A stretch of DNA of 12,789 nt from Shewanella sp. (GTDB lineage: Bacteria > Pseudomonadota > Gammaproteobacteria > Enterobacterales > Shewanellaceae): the NCBI GenBank assembly GCA_004195335.1, contig SDWK01000926.1, positions 1-12,789 of the forward strand. The letters run 5' to 3'. The notes under the pieces are model-generated. The model saw only the letters and a program-made list of their open reading frames with translations, searched no databases and had not been told where the DNA came from. Within the stretch, counting starts at the first letter, position 1. The number at the start of each line of letters is the position of its first letter. Position numbers and translations under genes: made by a program. Below are positions 8,949 to 12,789 of this stretch, piece by piece.

Positions 8949-9004
8949 GAGATTTCAGGTAACCGGAGTCGATAACCGCTGAACGGTTATCAACGCGAAA
9001 TCTC
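8949..9004. repeat. Nested inverted repeat after the CNNM gene
   Basis: An outer perfect 8-bp pair (GAGATTTC 8949-8956, GAAATCTC 8997-9004) encloses an inner perfect 8-bp hairpin (GATAACCG 8971-8978, CGGTTATC 8984-8991, loop CTGAA). It begins 5 bp after the stop codon and precedes the terminator, so it would form a structured 3' end of the mRNA. Confidence 0.6.
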
Positions 9005-9026
9005 AGCTTATCTCCACGATAGCGAT

Positions 9027-9058
9027 AAAAAAGGGAAACTCAGGTTTCCCTTTTACTT
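9027..9058. terminator. Bidirectional intrinsic terminator
   Basis: AAAAGGGAAAC (9029-9039) pairs perfectly with GTTTCCCTTTT (9044-9054) around the loop TCAG. T runs follow in both directions. It ends the plus-strand CNNM transcript and could also stop minus-strand transcription entering from the right. Confidence 0.85.
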
Positions 9059-9066
9059 TTCTGCCG

Positions 9067-9177
9067 ATATAATCTTCACCCGATTGAAGCGCTCATCTGT
9101 TTAAATAGTCCAGCCTGACGCACTACTTGTTCTATTGCGGCAAAGCCGCATTTATCATCATCAATCGGGATTATAAT
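9067..9177. repeat. Inverted-repeat-flanked intergenic segment
   Basis: This is part of the 331-bp gap between the CNNM and phosphatase genes. CCCGATTGA (9079-9087) and TCAATCGGG (9161-9169) are a perfect inverted pair. Each is flanked on its outer side by TATAAT in mirror orientation (9068-9073 on the plus strand; read from the minus strand near 9171-9176). A 6-bp hairpin with AAA loop, TGCGGC-AAA-GCCGCA, lies between them at 9136-9150. The minus strand also has a 54-codon open frame (9076-9240) of unknown status. I see no clear promoter for the phosphatase in 9178-9274. Confidence 0.4.
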
Positions 9178-9274
9178 TACTAAAGTAAACCTTGCAGTCA
9201 TCCTGAGACACGCCATATTCATCAATATTTTGACTCTCATACCCTGCTCAAATCTTTATACGGATTGCCATTAA

Positions 9275-10912
9275 ATGCCCCATAGATACACGCTCAAGCT
9301 CGCCCATATCAACGATACTCACTCTCATTTCGATTCGAGTCGGGTACATTTCACTGTCGATACCGAGGGGAAGTTGTACGATAGCTTTCAAGGCACGCTC
9401 TATTTCAACCATTTTAAGGGAACGGCCAACGCACATCTGCTAAACCTGCTAAAGCCCGATGCGATGGTCCTGGGCAACCATGAAGTCGATGATGGCAGTG
9501 CACCTATCTTAGCGTTTCTCAATGACATCTCATTTCCACTGTTGGCCGGAAATATGGATATGAGCCAGGAAGTCTCAGATAAGTGTTCCCCTATTAAGGG
9601 ACATGAAAACCTGTTCGATTATGATGACGTCAACAGCAGAGCAAAAGTTCTGATTAAACCCCTAAAAGATAAGCAAGTTGCCATTATTGGGATCACATTG
9701 GATCAGATGGCGGAGATCGCGCGTCCCGATCCGGACATGATTTTTATCAATGCCATCGAAACGACTCGAAATACCGTAAAGCACCTTAAATTACAGGGCA
9801 TAGATCATATTGTAGTGCTCAGTCATCTTGGTTACGATCAGGATAAGATATTAGCCGAGCGGGTTGACGGTATTAGCCTTATCGTTGGTGGTCACACACA
9901 TACATTGCAAGGTGAATTTAAAGTATTAGGCCTAAGCTCGACTCCCTATGGTGTCAGAGTCAATAATACGGCCATTCTACATGCCGGAAAGCACGCCGAA
10001 ACAATCGGAATTGCGGACGTGGAATTTAATGAAAGCGGACAGGTTATCTCACTCGATGGTCATAACTACTTCATGCTCGATGATCAGTTTATTCTTGAAT
10101 CGAAGCAAGGTATTACCACTTCAGATTACGATAAGATCAGAGCCTACCTGCGTGATCATCCAGGGATCCGCTGGGACAAAGAAGATGCCACGATCACACA
10201 AGTAATCCACTCTCAATACCGTCCAGCCATTGCAGCACTTGAAAAACAGGTGCTGGGTTTTATACCCAAAAACTTGATTCATACCCGACTCCCGAGCAAA
10301 TCCCTGCCACATGGCAGTGAGATAGCCCCTTTGGTGTGTAAGAGTATTTATCATGAAGCGAAACTCATGTACTCCAGAGTCGATTTTGCCCTCCACAATG
10401 CGGGTGGGGTTCGGCATTCACTCAATAAAGGTGAGCTGACACTTGCCGATGTTGTCGGGCGTCTGCTGCCATTCGATCTCTCTTTGGTTAAATATCAAAT
10501 CAAAGGACAACACCTATATGAAGCAATTGAATCGGCGATTAACTCGGCAACCAACAACAGCGTAACTGGGACAGGTGCTGGTAGTTTTCCTTATACCTAC
10601 GGTTTAAAGTATTGTTACGACGGCCGAAAACCGCTGGGACAACGTATTTTGTCACTCGAAGTATTACGCAATGGCAGCACAGCAGACGTGCCGGATACAT
10701 GGGAGAGCGTCGACAGACAGGAGCACTACTTTGGTGTTTCATCCGCCTACACCGCTTCGGGGAAAGAGGGATATTCTCCATTACTCCAAGCCAGTTATCA
10801 GCAAGCGATTGAAGGACTCACTCTTCCCTCAGCATTTATTCGCTTCATGAGCCATAAACAGTCATTTGAGCAAGATATCTTGCCTCAGCTCGAATATATC
10901 AGCCACATGTAA
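9275..10912 (+). CDS. 5'-nucleotidase/UshA-family metallophosphatase without signal peptide
   Basis: Members hydrolyse nucleotides or related phosphate esters with a two-metal centre. The 545-residue protein has an N-terminal metallophosphatase domain: Asp14 and His16 (AHINDTHSHFD), Asp36 (YDSFQGTLYF), Asn68-His69-Glu70 (VLGNHEVDDG), His184 (VVLSHLG) and His207/His209 (VGGHTHTLQ). A C-terminal 5'-nucleotidase domain follows, with HNAGGVRHSL (374-383) and a substrate-pocket-like YTASGKEGYSPL near 490-500. Unlike E. coli UshA it lacks a signal peptide, so it is probably cytoplasmic. The stretch between Asp14 and Asp36 is 22 residues, against 43 between the matching ligands of UshA (41 and 84), whereas Asp36-Asn68 keeps the UshA spacing of 32. 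The substrate is unknown. The ATG follows an in-frame TAA; the ribosome-binding site is weak. Confidence 0.88.
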   Translation: MPHRYTLKLAHINDTHSHFDSSRVHFTVDTEGKLYDSFQGTLYFNHFKGTANAHLLNLLKPDAMVLGNHEVDDGSAPILAFLNDISFPLLAGNMDMSQEVSDKCSPIKGHENLFDYDDVNSRAKVLIKPLKDKQVAIIGITLDQMAEIARPDPDMIFINAIETTRNTVKHLKLQGIDHIVVLSHLGYDQDKILAERVDGISLIVGGHTHTLQGEFKVLGLSSTPYGVRVNNTAILHAGKHAETIGIADVEFNESGQVISLDGHNYFMLDDQFILESKQGITTSDYDKIRAYLRDHPGIRWDKEDATITQVIHSQYRPAIAALEKQVLGFIPKNLIHTRLPSKSLPHGSEIAPLVCKSIYHEAKLMYSRVDFALHNAGGVRHSLNKGELTLADVVGRLLPFDLSLVKYQIKGQHLYEAIESAINSATNNSVTGTGAGSFPYTYGLKYCYDGRKPLGQRILSLEVLRNGSTADVPDTWESVDRQEHYFGVSSAYTASGKEGYSPLLQASYQQAIEGLTLPSAFIRFMSHKQSFEQDILPQLEYISHM

Positions 10913-10923
10913 TGCCAAAATGT

Positions 10924-11005
10924 GAAGGGATGGAAGGTTCGAAGGCTTGAAGGCGACGGCCTTTGGCCCGTCACCGCAAGAACTATCCATCGAACGAAGG
11001 CCGTC
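10924..11005. repeat. GAAGG tandem repeats and hairpins between convergent genes
   Basis: GAAGG recurs at 10924, 10933, 10941 and 10949 (steps of 9, 8 and 8 bp). GACGGCC-TTT-GGCCCGTC (10955-10972) can form one hairpin with a bulged C. Alternatively 10955-10963 can pair perfectly with AAGGCCGTC at 10997-11005, and GTTCGA (10937-10942) with TCGAAC (10990-10995). No T run follows in either direction. It lies between the convergent phosphatase and GNAT genes and may act as a shared transcript end. Confidence 0.45.
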
Positions 11006-11019
11006 TCTCCCCCCAAACC

Positions 11020-11574
11020 TTATGATGTCTTTAAGGCCTTACTCATAAGAAAACCCATAAATATCTGGCCTAACTTTTCCTGATAGCTCTTATGTTGCAC
11101 TTTGAAGCCATGGGAGAGAAATAGCCACTTTGATAGCAGAGATGCATCTACGGTTAAGCTAGGATACTGCTGTTCTAACGCCCACACTTCCAGGGCCTCA
11201 TACAGTGTATGGCCAATACCACTATGTTGATAAGCGGGATGAACATACAGGCTGTCTATGTAGCCTCTATTGTTAAAGTGAGTCTCAACATTGATAAAAC
11301 CACAGCACTTGGGATGCGCTCCTTCAATCATAGCCTCATCCACAACCAACCAGGTTTTGCTTCTCGTTAACCGTTTGTGCCAATGGTAACTCGATCTGGG
11401 TTTGGGAGACCAAGCACGCTTCTGCTCTTTCGAATAGATTTCATCATCAATGTAATGGATCGCATCATGAAAAATCTGACTTACCGATTGGGCATAACAC
11501 GCACGATATGGAATTAGGGATAATTGAGGCTGGTGTGAGAGCATCTGATTTGATGGCATAGTTAAAACGAGCAT
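11020..11574 (-). CDS. GNAT-family N-acetyltransferase, YafP-like
   Basis: GNAT enzymes move an acetyl group from acetyl-CoA to an amine; the substrate here is unknown. The 184-residue frame shows the acetyl-CoA-binding motif A, IDSLYVHPAYQHSGIGHTLY, with the QxxGxG pyrophosphate loop, followed by LTVDASLLSKWLFLSHGF. The latter, and IFHDAIHYIDDEIYSKEQKRAW near the N-terminus, resemble E. coli YafP. The start is uncertain: the first ATG (11572-11574) lies inside a solitary copy of the left-edge terminal repeat, and none of the ATGs at 11574, 11559 or 11544 has a good ribosome-binding site. Family alignment would fit 11544 (MLSHQPQLSLIPYR) about as well. It is convergent with the phosphatase gene. 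Confidence 0.8.
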   Translation of the reverse strand: MLVLTMPSNQMLSHQPQLSLIPYRACYAQSVSQIFHDAIHYIDDEIYSKEQKRAWSPKPRSSYHWHKRLTRSKTWLVVDEAMIEGAHPKCCGFINVETHFNNRGYIDSLYVHPAYQHSGIGHTLYEALEVWALEQQYPSLTVDASLLSKWLFLSHGFKVQHKSYQEKLGQIFMGFLMSKALKTS

Positions 11575-11594
11575 TTTGAGGTAGCTTAGGTATC
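11565..11594 (-). repeat. Solitary terminal-repeat copy at the GNAT start
   Basis: Read on the minus strand, these 30 bp match the left terminal repeat of the 4-270 element at 26 of 30 positions, including an unbroken 15-base run TCAAAATGCTCGTTT. The match stops after that run. I see no partner repeat nearby, so this is a solo or decayed end. It contains the first possible ATG of the GNAT gene. Confidence 0.65.
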
Positions 11595-11618
11595 GTTATT
11601 ATCGCAGCAGATCGAGGC

Positions 11619-11662
11619 AAAAGAAAATGGTGGCGATTATCGAAATAATCAAACCACCATTT
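11619..11662 (-). terminator. Intrinsic terminator of the NrfJ-like gene
   Basis: On the minus strand AAATGGTGG pairs with CCACCATTT and GATTAT with ATATTC's neighbour ATAATC (11635-11640 with 11645-11650) around a TTCG tetraloop, with a small internal loop, followed by TTTTCTTTT. It begins about 40 bp after the stop codon at 11704. Confidence 0.8.
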
Positions 11663-11703
11663 CACCACTTTTAATACGCGCTATTTATCGTTAAAAAGTA
11701 GAT

Positions 11704-12006
11704 CTACTTCTTATCGATACGACCAACAAATAGCAATTTGTCGAAAGTACGGTCCAAAGTCTTACTTGTGAAGTCATTCATCCACATCTGCTCTTGAACA
11801 ACAACAACATCACCTTTGTTCACTTCGACTTGAGGACCCGCAGCCCAAAAAGTTTTGTCTGACTCTTTAATCTGTACGTAGGTGTAACCACCGCCATTCA
11901 TAGTGTCAACAACAGTACCTTCATGCATAACACCTTGGGCCCATGCGCTAGAGATCCCTAATGCCAGTGTCGCTACAGCAACCAATTTAACAAATTTAGC
12001 TATCAT
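11704..12006 (-). CDS. Small exported NrfJ-like (OB-fold-type) protein
   Basis: This 100-residue protein begins with a Sec signal peptide (MIAKFVKLVAVATLALG...) with likely cleavage after AWA near residue 23, so the mature form should be periplasmic and only about 77 residues. The mature part, GTVVDTMNGGGYTYVQIKE then TFWAAGP, then SKTLDRTFDKLLFVGRI, matches my memory of small secreted proteins annotated as NrfJ-related, with a predicted OB-like beta barrel. NrfJ is named from a nitrite-reductase (nrf) locus in Wolinella, but no nrf gene is in this window, so a role there is not implied. The frame is open upstream to 12216, but ATG at 12004-12006 has a strong AAGGGA site seven bases before it and starts the signal peptide. 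An intrinsic terminator follows. Confidence 0.8.
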   Translation of the reverse strand: MIAKFVKLVAVATLALGISSAWAQGVMHEGTVVDTMNGGGYTYVQIKESDKTFWAAGPQVEVNKGDVVVVQEQMWMNDFTSKTLDRTFDKLLFVGRIDKK

Positions 12007-12076
12007 TGTTTTTCCCTTATTTTTAAGCCCAGCTTTACAATTCAAATCATTTAAACATGGAGCACTCATTAAATCT

Positions 12077-12105
12077 CTAATAAAGATCACTAAGTAACAA
12101 ACCAA
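12077..12105 (-). promoter_or_regulatory. Candidate promoter of the NrfJ-like gene
   Basis: On the minus strand TTGGTT (12100-12105) and TATTAG (12077-12082) are 17 bp apart. Start of transcription would be near 12070, giving a leader of about 64 nt. Both boxes are partial matches, so this is tentative. Confidence 0.28.
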
Positions 12106-12125
12106 TATGTATCTTTTAGAGCAAG

Positions 12126-12142
12126 ATCTCAGAACCTGAGAT
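12126..12142. promoter_or_regulatory. 17-bp palindrome between the DUF3820 and NrfJ-like genes
   Basis: ATCTCAG-AAC-CTGAGAT is a perfect 7-bp inverted repeat 7 bp downstream of the DUF3820 stop codon and about 120 bp before the NrfJ-like start. On the minus strand it is followed by CTTGCTCT rather than a T run, so it is at best a weak terminator; it could be an operator for the NrfJ-like gene. Confidence 0.35.
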
Positions 12143-12148
12143 ACACAC

Positions 12149-12373
12149 TCAGTTTTTTTGAACTTTATTGAGTAGGGGTTGTAGCATCCCCTCCAGCCCA
12201 TTAAGTTTAATCTCATACATCAGAGCCAGTTGCTCACCCAGCTTTCCTTCAGGAAAGCCTTTAGAGTGAAACCATACTAGATATGGCTCAGGTAGTTCGA
12301 GTAATTTTCGCCCGGCATATTTGCCGAAGGGCATCTTTTGGTTAATGGCTTCCAACAACAACTCTTGGTTCAT
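12149..12373 (-). CDS. DUF3820 family protein
   Basis: The 74-residue protein carries the DUF3820 signature: MPFGKYAGRKLLELPEPYLV (residues 14-33), then WFHSKGFPEGKLGEQLALMYEIKLNGLEGML. The family, also called putative quorum-sensing-regulated virulence factor in Pfam, has no established biochemical role that I know of. There is no signal peptide or membrane segment, so it should be cytoplasmic. Length is typical. The ATG is preceded by GAG at about eight bases. It stands alone with its own candidate promoter upstream and lies 142 bp before the NrfJ-like gene on the same strand. Confidence 0.85.
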   Translation of the reverse strand: MNQELLLEAINQKMPFGKYAGRKLLELPEPYLVWFHSKGFPEGKLGEQLALMYEIKLNGLEGMLQPLLNKVQKN

Positions 12374-12418
12374 TTTTATCGCTCACTAAAAAGTCAGACG
12401 TTCTATCCGAAAATGAGA

Positions 12419-12446
12419 AGCATAACGGAGAAATAACAAATCACAA
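12419..12446 (-). promoter_or_regulatory. Candidate promoter of the DUF3820 gene
   Basis: On the minus strand TTGTGA (12441-12446) and TATGCT (12419-12424) are 16 bp apart, each matching four of six consensus bases. Transcription would start near 12412, about 39 nt before the ATG. Confidence 0.4.
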
Positions 12447-12615
12447 GAAAGGTGTATCAATTCTCTAAGGTTTACATCAAGACTTATCCACTTATCTCTC
12501 TAGATGTCTTATACAAATTTGGTATATAGACTCGATAATTATGCGCATTACGGAATATGTGATACTCAAGATCGACGAATAATGCTTCATCAAAATAGTG
12601 AGAAGGCATCTAAAC

Positions 12616-12789
12616 TCACATCCCGAACAGTAATAATGACGTAACTATTTGATAATATATACATAAATTAACAAAGCCCCCAATTGGATCCCCAGCATCG
12701 TCTATCTTCCTATACTGGATAGCAAGCGTGATTGTTAAATCCGCCAACGAGCCATCATTCTCATTAAAGTACAACCCCTTATTAAATAC
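12616..12789 (-). CDS. Partial open frame at window edge, possible phage tail-tip fragment
   Basis: A minus-strand frame enters at the right edge and stays open for 57 codons to a TGA at 12616-12618. Its first 39 residues look protein-like (GLYFNENDGSLADLTITLAI, then QYRKIDDAGDPIGGF). From memory they recall phage tail-tip/host-specificity (gpJ-like) proteins; this is a weak family guess. The last 18 residues (VNLCIYYQIVTSLLLFGM) are hydrophobic and unlike that pattern, so the gene may be truncated or decayed. The surrounding DNA is AT-rich. A 41-codon frame follows on the same strand (12484-12609), of unknown status. The rest of the roughly 416-bp stretch 12374-12789 shows nothing else I can support apart from the DUF3820 promoter. 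Confidence 0.35.
   Translation of the reverse strand, partial: VFNKGLYFNENDGSLADLTITLAIQYRKIDDAGDPIGGFVNLCIYYQIVTSLLLFGM

Noticed and set aside
10261..10270. TATACCCAAA resembling the outer end of the repeat element
   Set aside because: Only about 10 bases match, and it lies inside the conserved phosphatase coding frame; the rest of the terminal repeat does not follow.
10121..10417. 98-codon minus-strand frame opposite the phosphatase gene
   Set aside because: It lies wholly within a convincing coding region and resembles no known domain.
12007..12216. Upstream extension of the NrfJ-like frame to 170 codons
   Set aside because: The ATG at 12006 has a strong ribosome-binding site and starts a clear signal peptide; the extension would bury that signal and overlap the promoter region.
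12519..12529. TTTGGTATATA resembling the right end of the repeat element
   Set aside because: The match is short, lacks the GGG of the terminus, and no inner repeat sequence adjoins it.
12484..12609. 41-codon minus-strand frame (MPSHYFDEALFVDLEYHIF...)
   Set aside because: No recognisable family and no independent support; noted only in connection with the edge fragment.
1..12789. Search for CRISPR arrays, tRNA/rRNA genes, toxin-antitoxin or defence cassettes
   Set aside because: No regularly spaced repeats, no cloverleaf or rRNA sequence, and no recognised system proteins were seen.

Overview
The window reads as chromosomal DNA of a marine gammaproteobacterium. Gene order, protein sequences and the repeat ends fit Shewanella best, although I cannot run a search to confirm the genus. 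Most of it is core housekeeping DNA. The clearly accessory parts are a transposon-like repeat at the left edge and an AT-rich stretch at the right edge.

Left two thirds (about 276-7704, minus strand): a conserved cluster read right to left as rlmN, pilW, rodZ, ispG, hisS, yfgM, bamB. It joins 23S rRNA/tRNA methylation, a type IV pilus assembly lipoprotein, the MreB-associated shape factor RodZ, isoprenoid synthesis, histidyl-tRNA charging, a SecYEG-associated membrane protein and the BAM lipoprotein BamB. Several junctions are tight (pilW/rodZ share one base; hisS-yfgM 13 bp; yfgM-bamB 11 bp). The cluster ends at a strong intrinsic terminator (276-306). A terminator-like hairpin between ispG and hisS and short hairpins between rodZ and ispG suggest internal control points. 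In related genomes der/engA usually follows bamB. Here a 267-bp element with 33-bp terminal inverted repeats (4-270) sits beyond the bamB terminator.

Middle (7705-10912): a divergent promoter region, then a plus-strand CNNM/CBS membrane protein, a 331-bp gap with nested inverted repeats and a bidirectional terminator, and a plus-strand 5'-nucleotidase-family metallophosphatase. This enzyme has no signal peptide and an unusually short N-terminal metal-site segment.

Right (10913-12789): minus-strand genes for a YafP-like GNAT acetyltransferase, a small exported NrfJ-like protein and a DUF3820 protein. The presumed GNAT start codon lies inside a solitary copy of the terminal repeat seen at the left edge. 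The last ~416 bp is AT-rich. It holds an open frame running off the window edge, possibly a decayed phage tail-tip fragment.

I saw no CRISPR array, rRNA, tRNA, toxin-antitoxin pair or intact defence system, and no coherent new multi-gene system. The points of most interest are the repeat family and its overlap with a start codon, the altered phosphatase, and several unexplained intergenic structures.
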